Shown: positions 16,714 through 23,956, counted from the stretch's first letter. The stretch is DNA of 33,486 nt from Phascolarctobacterium_A succinatutens_B (GCF_958453765.1 NZ_CAUDZA010000026.1:1-33486), one strand, 5' to 3'. Notes: a model not told the origin generated them from the sequence alone. A program made the numbers and translations.

Positions 16714-16794
16714 TTATTTAGAGCGATGTGATAAAATCAAAACTACGAGAGTCGCAAAGCCTATCATAAGCTGAAGTGCTTCAAAAACAGTCAT
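16714..16794 (-). CDS. Putative holin-like type I toxin peptide
   Basis: A 26-residue peptide beginning MTVFEALQLMIGFATL and ending LSHRSK: a short amphipathic start, one hydrophobic membrane helix and a basic tail. This matches the pattern of Firmicute holin-like/TxpA-type toxins (compare TxpA, which begins MSTYESLMVMIGFA). The ribosome site GGGGTGATGCT precedes the ATG. The mRNA leader from the promoter at 16848-16876 contains the palindrome CCGACGTCGG, which may mask translation. Known relatives insert in the membrane and halt growth when overproduced. The antitoxin RNA lies at its 3' side. It is too short for routine gene callers. Confidence 0.72.
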   Translation of the reverse strand: MTVFEALQLMIGFATLVVLILSHRSK

Positions 16795-16847
16795 AGCATC
16801 ACCCCACTTTCCAGCAGGAAACCGACGTCGGCTATCTCTATGCGAAA

Positions 16848-16876
16848 ATTATATCATTTTATGAAATTTAAAGCAA
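16848..16876 (-). promoter_or_regulatory. Promoter of the toxin mRNA
   Basis: Minus-strand TTGCTT (16871-16876), 17-base spacer, consensus TATAAT (16848-16853). The predicted start near 16841 leaves a leader of about 45 bases. Confidence 0.75.
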
Positions 16877-16884
16877 ATATATTT

Positions 16885-17781
16885 TTATACTCCTGTGCCG
16901 TCAAAGCATGGGATGAAATCTTTGCAGGCTGCATCACCTTCTTGCACAAAGCCGTCTTCGATAGTGCTTTGCAGCAGATAGTTCTCCAGCTCCTTGTATT
17001 CCTCATCCGTAACCTTGCGGTTAATTTCAGGATATTCGTTGGCGCGGCCGCAGGGAACGTATTGGTGCATCAGGCTGAACATTACTTGTCCCGGCTTGAA
17101 GTTGGCAGCAACCCAATCGATAATTCTCTTGGTGTTGTCCGGCATACCGGGCATAATCAGATGACGGATAATAACGCCTTTAGTCATAATACCGTTATCG
17201 TCAATATGGTAGTCGCCTACCTGATTATACATTTCCTTAATAGCTTCGGTAGCAATGCGGAAGTAATAGGGTGCGTTGCTGTATTTGATAGCAGCCATAT
17301 CGTCGCTGTATTTTAAATCCGGCAGATAAATCTGCACCTTGCCTTTAAGACGGCGCAGTGTATCCTGCGTTTCAAAGCCGCTGGTGTTATAAACAACAGG
17401 CACCGGCAGAGGCTCGTCCAGACTTTGCAGCACTGCCTCGGTAAAATGGGTGGGCGTAACGAGATTGATATTATGTGCACCCTGAGCTATAAGCTCGTGA
17501 TAGATTTCCTTCAGGCGTTCAACGGTAATTTCCTTGCCGAAGCCCTTGCAGCTGATGTCATAGTTCTGGCAGAAAACGCAGTGCAGATTACAGCCGGAAA
17601 AGAAAACAGTACCGCTGCCTTTGGTTCCGCTGATGACGGGCTCTTCCCACATATGCAGGCCGGCGCGGGCAACAATCGGAGCGAGGCCTACGCCGCAGCT
17701 GCCGAAGCAGCCTGTAGTATCAGACATATTTTCAGGGCGGTCTACGCCGCAGCGATGCGGACATACATAACAGAGAGTCAT
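16885..17781 (-). CDS. Radical SAM protein, COG1313/PflX-like (putative glycyl-radical activase relative)
   Basis: A 298-residue radical-SAM protein. The SAM cluster motif is C64, C68, C71 (CNLHCVFC). Extra N-terminal cysteines C4, C7, C11 and C25 (CYVCPHRCGVDR ... GCFGSC) are typical of the COG1313 group, as are HMWEEPVISGTKGSGTVFFSG and CQNYDIS. Proteins of this group are annotated as pyruvate formate-lyase activating enzyme-like, but a glycyl-radical partner has not been shown and none is present here. Start 17781 is chosen from the AAAGGAGGAAATAAT ribosome site; an open frame extends 39 codons further upstream through a repeat. No terminator is visible before the toxin promoter. Confidence 0.88.
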   Translation of the reverse strand: MTLCYVCPHRCGVDRPENMSDTTGCFGSCGVGLAPIVARAGLHMWEEPVISGTKGSGTVFFSGCNLHCVFCQNYDISCKGFGKEITVERLKEIYHELIAQGAHNINLVTPTHFTEAVLQSLDEPLPVPVVYNTSGFETQDTLRRLKGKVQIYLPDLKYSDDMAAIKYSNAPYYFRIATEAIKEMYNQVGDYHIDDNGIMTKGVIIRHLIMPGMPDNTKRIIDWVAANFKPGQVMFSLMHQYVPCGRANEYPEINRKVTDEEYKELENYLLQSTIEDGFVQEGDAACKDFIPCFDGTGV

Positions 17782-17846
17782 ATTATTTCCTCCTTTGAAA
17801 AGAGCTTGCCGTGCCTTTTCGGTATATGTATAGACAAGAATACTTG

Positions 17847-17893
17847 GTTCCCCCTTGGGGGAACTGTCGAGCGATAGCGAGACTAAAGGGGGC
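17847..17893. repeat. Palindromic interspersed repeat (REP/MITE-like)
   Basis: GTTCCCCC / GGGGGAAC with a 2-base loop (17847-17864), then a CGAGCGATAGCGAG segment and an outer AAAGGGGG that can pair with CCCCCTT. It looks like the dispersed palindromic units found between genes in many Firmicute genomes. Only one copy is in this window, so the dispersed nature is inferred. Confidence 0.45.
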
Positions 17894-17939
17894 AACACTC
17901 TAATTCGTTATACCATTATTCTACCACAATCGCCCGGTA

Positions 17940-17968
17940 TTGACAAAAACAACGAGGCATCTTATAAT
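17940..17968 (+). promoter_or_regulatory. Promoter of the ZTP riboswitch transcript
   Basis: TTGACA (17940-17945), 17-base spacer, TATAAT (17963-17968), both consensus; transcription would begin just before the aptamer. Confidence 0.85.
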
Positions 17969-17978
17969 TTTAGTATTA

Positions 17979-18081
17979 GGTCATATAACTGACGGAAGTG
18001 GGTTACCACAGGGGAGTATGACCGGTAGCACGCCGACCGTCTGGGCAAAGATTTTTTCTTGTGCCAGTGTGTCGGTTTTTT
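17979..18081 (+). promoter_or_regulatory. ZTP (pfl) riboswitch with transcription terminator
   Basis: Aptamer of the pfl motif that senses ZTP/ZMP, signals of low 10-formyl-tetrahydrofolate. P1 is GGTCATA (17979-17985) with TATGACC (18017-18023). Inside it ACTGACGG and the GTGG-GTTA-CCAC hairpin match the conserved core, and the 3' domain carries CCGACCGTCTGGGCA. That same 3' segment can pair with TGCCAGTGTGTCGG at 18062-18075 to form a terminator followed by seven T, so aptamer and terminator exclude each other. Ligand should turn the downstream gene on. A further hairpin GTGCCAGT / ACTGGCAC spans to 18103. Confidence 0.88.
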
Positions 18082-18126
18082 TGTTCGTCTAAGTGACTGG
18101 CACTATACAAAAGAGGAGGAGTTATA

Positions 18127-19302
18127 GTGAAAGAATTAGCATTAAAATATGGCTGTAATCCTAATCAGGGCAGCGCACGTATTTACATGAACAATGGCAG
18201 CGAGCTGCCGATTGAGGTACTGAACGGCCGCCCCGGCTACATCAATTTCCTCGATGCTTTTAACAGCTGGCAGCTGGTAAAAGAACTGAAGGAAGCAACC
18301 GGTCTGCCGGCAGCAGCATCCTTTAAGCACGTAAGCCCTGCAGGTGCTGCAGTAGGCCTGCCGCTGAGCGATACTCTGAAAAAGATTTATTATGTAGACG
18401 ACCTGGAGCTTTCTCCGCTGGCAAATGCTTATGCACGTGCTCGTGGCGCTGACCGCATGAGCTCCTATGGCGACTTTGTTGCTTTGTCTGATGTTTGCGA
18501 CGTGCAGACTGCTAAAATGCTGGCACGCGAGGTTTCCGACGGTGTTATCGCACCCGGTTATACTGAAGAGGCTCTTACCGTTCTGAAGGGCAAACGCAAA
18601 GGCACCTACAACATCATTAAGATTGATGAAAACTACAAGCCGGAGCTGTTGGAGCACAAGCAGGTATTCGGTATTACCTTCGAGCAGGAGCGCAACGAAG
18701 CTAAAATCACCGCTGAACTGCTGCAAAACCGTCCGACCGTAAATAAAGAAATTCCGGAAGGCGCAGCACGCGACCTGCTGATTTCCTTAATTGTTTTGAA
18801 ATATACTCAGTCAAACTCCGTTTGCTACGTAAAAGACGGTCAGGCTATCGGCATTGGCGCCGGCCAGCAATCCCGCGTACACTGCACTCGTCTGGCAGGC
18901 GGCAAGTCTGATATCTGGTGGCTGCGCCAAAATCCGAAGGTATTGGCTCTGCCGTTTAAGGACAGCATCCGTCGTCCCGACCGCGACAACACCATCGACG
19001 TTTACATCTCCGATGATTATGAGGATGTACTGGCTGACGGCGTATGGGAAAACTTCTTCACCGAAAAACCGGAACCGCTTACTCGCGAAGAGAAAAAGGC
19101 TTGGGTTGCTCAGTTGAAGGACGTTGCTCTTGGCAGTGACGCATTCTTCCCGTTCGGCGATAACATTGAGCGTGCGCATCGCAGCGGCGTTCAATATATT
19201 GCACAGGCAGGCGGCTCTATCCGTGATGATAATGTTATTGAGACCTGCGATAAGTACGGTATTGCAATGGCATTCACCGGCCTGCGCCTGTTCCACCATT
19301 AA
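18127..19302 (+). CDS. AICAR formyltransferase (PurH-type, without the IMP cyclohydrolase domain)
   Basis: Transfers the formyl group of 10-formyl-tetrahydrofolate to AICAR (ZMP) in late purine synthesis. The 391 residues correspond to the AICARFT domain of PurH: KYGCNPNQ at the start, the catalytic Lys-His in AASFKHVSPAGAA, SNSVCYVKDGQAIGIGAGQQSR and the closing MAFTGLRLFHH. The roughly 200-residue N-terminal cyclohydrolase domain of bifunctional PurH is absent, and the GTG start with GAGGAGGAG upstream shows this is not a truncation. Another enzyme must close the IMP ring. ZMP is this enzyme's substrate, which fits the ZTP riboswitch in front. Confidence 0.94.
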   Translation: MKELALKYGCNPNQGSARIYMNNGSELPIEVLNGRPGYINFLDAFNSWQLVKELKEATGLPAAASFKHVSPAGAAVGLPLSDTLKKIYYVDDLELSPLANAYARARGADRMSSYGDFVALSDVCDVQTAKMLAREVSDGVIAPGYTEEALTVLKGKRKGTYNIIKIDENYKPELLEHKQVFGITFEQERNEAKITAELLQNRPTVNKEIPEGAARDLLISLIVLKYTQSNSVCYVKDGQAIGIGAGQQSRVHCTRLAGGKSDIWWLRQNPKVLALPFKDSIRRPDRDNTIDVYISDDYEDVLADGVWENFFTEKPEPLTREEKKAWVAQLKDVALGSDAFFPFGDNIERAHRSGVQYIAQAGGSIRDDNVIETCDKYGIAMAFTGLRLFHH

Positions 19303-19318
19303 GATAGCTTTATAATGA

Positions 19319-19590
19319 TGACAATTGCCAACTCTAACTTAAAATATCCAACTCTAACTTAAAAAAAGACGTTTTTGAAAAAAGCCTAGGTTCCAACTCT
19401 AACTTAAAAAAATCGAGATTTTGAAAAAAGGCTGGTTCCAAGTGTAACTTAAAATAAGAAAAATCAGATGTGGTTTGGTGAAGTTGTGCCAACTCTAACT
19501 TAAAAATGTGTTTTTGAAAAAAGCTGAGGTTCAACTCTAACTCAAAAAGCTGAGATTAAAAAAGTGACAATTGCCAACTCTAACTTAAAA
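19319..19590 (+). repeat. Seven-copy direct-repeat array
   Basis: Seven copies of CCAACTCTAACTTAAAA start at 19328, 19348, 19393, 19438 (CCAAGTGTAACTT), 19489, 19531 (TCAACTCTAACTC) and 19574. Spacing is 20, 45, 45, 51, 42 and 43 bases. Several intervals share TTTTTGAAAAAAG...GGTT, so the real unit is about 43-45 bases. The first and last copies are identical over 26 bases that begin TGACAATTGCCAACTC (19319-19344 and 19565-19590). The array starts 17-26 bases after the stop codon of the purine gene and ends 25 bases before its terminator. It could be a transposon end with transposase sites or operator sites for the TniQ gene; neither is shown. Confidence 0.85.
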
Positions 19591-19614
19591 AGCTGAATCT
19601 AAGTAATTATATTT

Positions 19615-19645
19615 TGCCTGCCTAATATATAGGCAGGCATTTTTT
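19615..19645 (+). terminator. Terminator between the repeat array and the TniQ gene
   Basis: 10-bp stem TGCCTGCCTA / TAGGCAGGCA with a 5-base loop and six T. It is probably the original terminator of the AICAR formyltransferase gene, now separated from it by the array. Confidence 0.85.
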
Positions 19646-19658
19646 AGGAGCTGAGCTA

Positions 19659-21866
19659 ATGTATTTCCTTCCGAACTGCCCGAAACCTTGTGAAGATGAA
19701 CTGCTGCTGTCTTGGCTTTGCAGAACAGCTGAAAAAAATGCTATGACTTTCAATCAACTTATAATACTGATTTATGGTAATACTTTTGGTACTGCAGAAA
19801 TACAAAGACCATTACAGACGATTTTTAAGAGAGTGAGAACCTCCATGTGGCCTTGCCAGAGTATAAGTGAATTGTTTTTAAAGACAACTTTGTTTCCATT
19901 CTATTCTTTTCAAATGACAAGGGAGCAGCAGACAAGGTATGTATATTCATTTATGTCTGATAAGAATTACGTTCCCAAAAAGAGAGGGTTGTTTGGTGTA
20001 ATCAAGGTCTGTCCTGAATGCTTGAAAGAAGATAAAATGAATGGTGGCTGTTATCTGCATCGTGCTCATCAGGCTGCAGGTGTCTGCGTCTGTCATAAGC
20101 ATGGCTGCTTATTATGGGAGTTGCCTGTAAAGAGTATTTTAAACGCAAAAGATTTAGATGGGATGTATGACAGTGAGAGTAGCGAGAATTTTGTTGAGTG
20201 TACAGTTTCAGACAATATTGATGAAGAAACTGAATATGCGAAATGCGTATATGAGCTACTGAATGTACCTCTGAATATAGATTTATCAGAATCACTGGAT
20301 ATTCTTGATAAGGCTTTGAAAGATAAAGGTTATGTAAACGGACTGACAGATCCTTCGTTTATTGAGGACTATAATCTTTCTTCTTATTCTCATTTCGGAA
20401 GCAAACTGACTCATAGATCTATGATGCTGTTGAAGCGTTGTATTCAAAATGTGATGGTAAAAGATTTGTTGCCGATGGTTATGTTTGCTTATGACGGTGA
20501 TGTTTCGAGGTTTATAAAAGAAGGCAGGTCAATGAGCTGCAAGGAAGTATCAGTGCCTGATAATCTGGAGCTGCTGCATTCTGAAGACCTAGATAGTCCT
20601 GTGAAATTTTACCGATGCAAAGAATGCGGAGAGTATTTCATCTGTACTGACTGGGGTATTGAGAACGGTATGCTGTGCCCTGAATGTTGTGATAGCGAAG
20701 CTGAGTTTTATGAGAGCATGGTAAAAGCTTTGTGTGTGGATGAGTATGAGTTAGCCGAAGAAATTCATGATAAGTATACTCCTGTTAGAATAAAGCACGA
20801 GATTTGTGAAGAGTATTTCAGTGCAAGACCGATAGATTTTGTGTTTAATCGTAAGAGATGCAAGTGCCATATCAAGATTTCTTTTAAAGAAGCCAGTGCT
20901 AGAGTAGCTAAAGTCTCCAATTTTACGCTTGAGAAGTATAAAAACATCTATGAGAAAGCTGTTATACGCCATACTGGTGGTTGTGGCAAGAGTTTTGAAT
21001 GTTTGCTCTGGAATTTTCTTCATATACCTTTCTGCCGTATTTGTGAAGGCCGTATGAACAATGACGATTTTGCGGAACAGATCAGTGCATTGGTAGGAAA
21101 TGAGTATACTGCTTTGTCTGAGTTTAAAACATGGCACAAACCGGTAAGAATAAGACACAACAGCTGTGGCAAGGAATTTGAGATGGATCCGGCAAACTTT
21201 TTGCAAGGTAATCGATGTCCTTACTGTGCAAAGGTAATGGTACGTAAATATCTTGCTGAACTGGTAGATAAGTATACATCAGGGCATTATAGGCTTAGTG
21301 CAAAGAATACACGGAAAGACTTTGAAGATGTAGAAGATACTGTTGCAGGGAAAACCATGAAGCTTACGAAACAAAGGATTAAGCAAGAAATCTTCAGACC
21401 TACTCCTTCGGATATTTTGGTTTTAAGTGCTGCTGAAGAGGAGAAGAGGAAGGCTTTGCTTGCAGCTGATGACAAGAGCATTGCTGTCAATGACAAAGAA
21501 AAAATCTACTCGTATCTACGTGATAATTTCAGCGAAGATGATTTGATTTTTACTGATGAGCTGGAAGAAAGCGGCTTCTTGAAAGATGTTGTTAAATCTA
21601 AAATGCGATTGTTGTGTAATGAAGGGCGCATCAGAAGAATAACAGTCGGTGTTTATGTGTTCCCAAACAATGAAAAGCAATATACTGCAGAAGAAATACT
21701 CTATAACAAGTATGTCTGCCGTAACGATAAGGTCATAGGAGAGCTTCTAAAGGCAGGTGAGAGCGGTTATAAGGAAGACCGGTATATCAGCATAAAGTTC
21801 GGGAACAAAGGCAAATGGAGAATTTATTCGTTTGCTGGAGTAAAAATCTTAGGAAAAGGATTTTAA
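19659..21866 (+). CDS. TniQ/TnsD-like protein with added zinc modules and a C-terminal winged helix
   Basis: A 735-residue protein. Residues 1-160 form a TniQ domain: an LPNCPKPCEDELLLSWLCR opening, the zinc knuckles CPEC (118-121) and CHKH (145-148), and the LHRAHQAAGVCVC segment between them. TniQ/TnsD proteins select the target site for Tn7-like transposons. From about residue 310 to 540 come repeated treble-clef-like units such as YRCKECGEYF...CPEC and IRHNSCGKEF...CPYC. The last 120 residues resemble the AbiEi/DUF6088-type winged helix (LRDNFSEDDLIFTDELEESG, VKSKMRLLCNEGRIRRITVG, VYVFP). No TnsA, TnsB or TnsC is in the window. The ribosome site AGGAG sits right after the terminator. It may be a relic or a stand-alone regulator. 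Confidence 0.8.
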   Translation: MYFLPNCPKPCEDELLLSWLCRTAEKNAMTFNQLIILIYGNTFGTAEIQRPLQTIFKRVRTSMWPCQSISELFLKTTLFPFYSFQMTREQQTRYVYSFMSDKNYVPKKRGLFGVIKVCPECLKEDKMNGGCYLHRAHQAAGVCVCHKHGCLLWELPVKSILNAKDLDGMYDSESSENFVECTVSDNIDEETEYAKCVYELLNVPLNIDLSESLDILDKALKDKGYVNGLTDPSFIEDYNLSSYSHFGSKLTHRSMMLLKRCIQNVMVKDLLPMVMFAYDGDVSRFIKEGRSMSCKEVSVPDNLELLHSEDLDSPVKFYRCKECGEYFICTDWGIENGMLCPECCDSEAEFYESMVKALCVDEYELAEEIHDKYTPVRIKHEICEEYFSARPIDFVFNRKRCKCHIKISFKEASARVAKVSNFTLEKYKNIYEKAVIRHTGGCGKSFECLLWNFLHIPFCRICEGRMNNDDFAEQISALVGNEYTALSEFKTWHKPVRIRHNSCGKEFEMDPANFLQGNRCPYCAKVMVRKYLAELVDKYTSGHYRLSAKNTRKDFEDVEDTVAGKTMKLTKQRIKQEIFRPTPSDILVLSAAEEEKRKALLAADDKSIAVNDKEKIYSYLRDNFSEDDLIFTDELEESGFLKDVVKSKMRLLCNEGRIRRITVGVYVFPNNEKQYTAEEILYNKYVCRNDKVIGELLKAGESGYKEDRYISIKFGNKGKWRIYSFAGVKILGKGF

Positions 21867-21882
21867 TAAAGTAATTTTATCG

Positions 21883-21917
21883 ACCGTCAGGTTTCTTTGT
21901 GGAATCTGACGGTTTTT
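21883..21917 (+). terminator. Terminator of the TniQ gene
   Basis: 8-bp stem ACCGTCAG / CTGACGGT with a 15-base loop followed by a T run. Confidence 0.8.
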
Positions 21918-21992
21918 GTTTATGGCAACAGTAATACAGTTCAACCGCCTGCTGTCACTGTACGATATCTTATCAAGGCAGCATAACAGCAT

Positions 21993-22027
21993 GAAAAAAT
22001 CCCGCAGAGCTTGTGGAGTTCTGCGGG
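21993..22027 (-). terminator. Terminator of the EVE-like gene
   Basis: Minus-strand stem CCCGCAGA / TCTGCGGG followed by ATTTTTTC. Related hairpins recur at 22826 and 27429. Confidence 0.8.
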
Positions 22028-22047
22028 TAATTTGCTTTTAACAAAGG

Positions 22048-22677
22048 TTAATCTTTAAAATGTAGCGTAGAGATGAAAGTATTCAATCTTTCTGCTTCTC
22101 CTTTTGTCATATCTGCTGGGATTTCAAAAGAAATATTAAAATCAGGTCTGAGCGGATAGCTGATTTTGATAGGTTCGGTGGTTACAGTTTCAGGCATAGG
22201 CATATTGAAGCAAAGAGCTTTAATTTCATCATAGTGATGGCTTAAGTCTGCGGCAGTTCTATGTACTTTCAATGAAGATCTCAGAGCTTTAGAAAGGTCA
22301 TCTCTTGTTATTTTAGTATGCCATTCTACAGTCCTTTGGTGAGAATAGCCGGTATCAATGTCGTCTACTTTAGGGTTAAATTCATAGTTGCTTGTGATTA
22401 CTCCAAGATAGATATTATCGCCGTCAGGAGTAAGTACAAGGTCGCCTTTATTCATTTGGTTTACGAAGATATCTACAGTTGCGTATGCGTTGCCGAGTGC
22501 TAAGGCAGTATAGGAATATGGAGGCTTGGACAAGATTTCTTTGAGGTCTTGTCTGGTTTTTCCTGTAAGGTCACCGATTCCTGGCCAGCCGATTGCGACA
22601 ATATTTTCAGTTTGGAATTCGTTGATTCTGTTGATATTTGTTGGATATGGACGTACGAGCCAAGCTTTATTTGCCAT
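22048..22677 (-). CDS. EVE/PUA-like domain protein, related to the N-terminus of Mrr-type restriction proteins
   Basis: A 209-residue protein. The opening WLVRPYPTNINRINEF, IVAIGWPGIGDL, MNKGDLVLTPDGDNIYLGVI and RTVEWHTKITRDDLSKALRSSL match the PUA/EVE-like domain fused to the front of some Mrr-family restriction endonucleases. In those proteins it is thought to recognise modified bases. Here the nuclease domain is missing; the C-terminal 60 residues (EPIKISYPLRPDFNISFEIPADMT...) resemble nothing I know. AAGGAGG precedes the ATG. The promoter carries a perfect palindromic operator, so expression is likely regulated. A role in modified-DNA sensing or defence is inference. Confidence 0.72.
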   Translation of the reverse strand: MANKAWLVRPYPTNINRINEFQTENIVAIGWPGIGDLTGKTRQDLKEILSKPPYSYTALALGNAYATVDIFVNQMNKGDLVLTPDGDNIYLGVITSNYEFNPKVDDIDTGYSHQRTVEWHTKITRDDLSKALRSSLKVHRTAADLSHHYDEIKALCFNMPMPETVTTEPIKISYPLRPDFNISFEIPADMTKGEAERLNTFISTLHFKD

Positions 22678-22724
22678 GATGATTTCCTCCTTAAAGTTGA
22701 CAATTTAATAATACAATTAGCATT

Positions 22725-22787
22725 GTTGATAACAAGTAGTTATCAACTTGTTGGGTATAGTATATCATTACACTCTCGATATGTCAA
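22725..22787 (-). promoter_or_regulatory. Promoter and palindromic operator of the EVE-like gene
   Basis: Minus-strand TTGACA (22782-22787), 17-base spacer, TATACT (22759-22764). Just past the -10 is a perfect inverted repeat GTTGATAAC (22725-22733) / GTTATCAAC (22739-22747) with a 5-base centre, placed to block the start site. Confidence 0.8.
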
Positions 22788-22825
22788 GTGGTAAACAAGT
22801 AGATTTCTAGTAGAAAATATAAAGG

Positions 22826-22867
22826 CCCGTAGAAGAATGTATTGACTTCTGCGGGTAATTTGCTTTT
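22826..22867 (-). repeat. Orphan copy of the CCCGCAGAA terminator hairpin
   Basis: Stem CCCGTAGAAG (22826-22835) / CTTCTGCGGG (22846-22855). The following 12 bases TAATTTGCTTTT and the arm match the flank of the EVE gene terminator exactly over 21 bases (22019-22039 and 22847-22867). No gene now ends at this copy. Confidence 0.6.
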
Positions 22868-22968
22868 TAGCAGTTTGCTCTGCACTGGAGTGGAGTTTTG
22901 TGTCTTCCGTCCGACTATCTTTATTACAATTTCCATGTGCAAGCCATTAGATGTTCTTTTAAACTATT

Positions 22969-23123
22969 GACAAAGGCAAGTATATAGGTGAATTTTATGT
23001 TAATGGTATTCAAAGTTTACCCAATGCTATGAAGAATACATTTTGCCGTTTATGGAAGAATATGAGGCAAAATGTGATTTTGATAACTGTAAAATGAAAA
23101 TAATGCTTTTCCATTTTATGTAA
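22969..23123 (+). pseudogene. Possible gene remnant upstream of the DUF3791 gene
   Basis: Two adjacent frames read as protein: DKGKYIGEFYVNGIQSLPNA from 22969, then, in another frame from 23040, ILPFMEEYEAKCDFDNCKMK to a stop at 23121-23123. Together they look like the C-terminal end of a gene with one frameshift. There is no start, ribosome site or recognised family. The rest of the 22868-23150 gap holds only the AAAAGAGG ribosome site of the next gene. Low confidence. Confidence 0.3.
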
Positions 23124-23150
23124 TTTTTATAAGCAGAAAAGAGGATATAT

Positions 23151-23402
23151 ATGGTGAGTTCTGAAAAAACGCCTGAAAATACTGCTATTGCAGACATGCG
23201 GGTTGCATGTATTCGCAAGGCACAAGTAAAATGGAATTTATCCAATAAGGAATGTGCAAAACTTTTTAGGGAATACGGACTGTTAGAATTTATAAGAGAA
23301 GGTTATAGCTGGCTGAGTGAAACAGGTTATGATTATGTTGTAATTGAACTGGAAGAATATTTAAAACGGCAAGGAGTCGCTTTGAATATAGAAAAAGCAT
23401 AA
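23151..23402 (+). CDS. DUF3791-family protein
   Basis: An 83-residue protein. The core ACIRKAQVKWNLSNKECAKL, FREYGLLEFIREGYSWLSE and the final helix YVVIELEEYLKRQG follow the DUF3791 pattern. In other genomes these genes often stand next to DUF3990 genes, and a toxin-antitoxin-like pairing has been suggested but not shown to my knowledge. No DUF3990 neighbour is visible here; the fragment just upstream may be what remains of a partner. The ribosome site AGAGG precedes the ATG. Confidence 0.7.
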   Translation: MVSSEKTPENTAIADMRVACIRKAQVKWNLSNKECAKLFREYGLLEFIREGYSWLSETGYDYVVIELEEYLKRQGVALNIEKA

Positions 23403-23431
23403 ATGTAATTTTACCAAAGCAGCATGGAAAT

Positions 23432-23475
23432 AGCCTCTGCAAGCCATAATTTTTAAGCTTGTAGAGGCTGTTTTG
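23432..23475 (+). terminator. Terminator of the DUF3791 gene
   Basis: 13-bp stem AGCCTCTGCAAGC / GCTTGTAGAGGCT with one mismatch, then GTTTTGTTT. Confidence 0.7.
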
Positions 23476-23476
23476 T

Positions 23477-23956
23477 TTAGTCCCACATATTCAGTAGATA
23501 TTTACCAAAAAGTTTTATTGCTTCTTCGATTTCCTGGTTATATGCTTTTTCTTTTTCACGTACTTCGTACGTAATGTATTTATCATGAAGGTCTTCATGT
23601 TTATTCTTCATAAGATAATTACCATCTTTTTGTTTGTTGAATTTGAATTCAAGGCATTCAGGATGTTTTTTGTAGAGCTTATCATAAGCCTTGTTCATTG
23701 GGGAATCTGCGTAATCATTGAGGGTTCGCTTGAAGGCTTTGAGAATCCTATCAAGAACTTTTTCCCATTCTTCGGGATTTTTGAATTCTACCGGATATCC
23801 ATGGCGTTTGCTCTTCTTATACTTCTTGAGGATTTGGTAAGAGAAGTTGACTATTGCATGATCGGCATTCCAAATTTCAGTTGTAGAGAAATTGTACTGT
23901 TTGTGTAAAGTTTTATTAGCTTTTTTAGTAAATTTCTTGCTTCCCTTTTTGCTCAT
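23477..23956 (-). CDS. Lysine-rich protein of unknown function
   Basis: A 159-residue highly charged soluble protein. The start at 23956 (MSKKGSKKFTKK) is preferred over an in-frame ATG 33 bases upstream because GGAGGT lies at the right distance. The N-terminus is strongly basic. The middle (HAIVNFSYQILKKYKKSKRH, PEEWEKVLDRILKAFKRTLND) and the acidic C-terminal helix (EKEKAYNQEIEEAIKLFGKY) look helical. I recognise no domain. It is transcribed towards the DUF3791 terminator. Confidence 0.65.
   Translation of the reverse strand: MSKKGSKKFTKKANKTLHKQYNFSTTEIWNADHAIVNFSYQILKKYKKSKRHGYPVEFKNPEEWEKVLDRILKAFKRTLNDYADSPMNKAYDKLYKKHPECLEFKFNKQKDGNYLMKNKHEDLHDKYITYEVREKEKAYNQEIEEAIKLFGKYLLNMWD

Noticed and set aside
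19319..19590. CRISPR array
   Set aside because: Repeats are only 13-17 bases, spacing varies from 20 to 51, intervals resemble each other rather than being unique spacers, and no cas gene is near.
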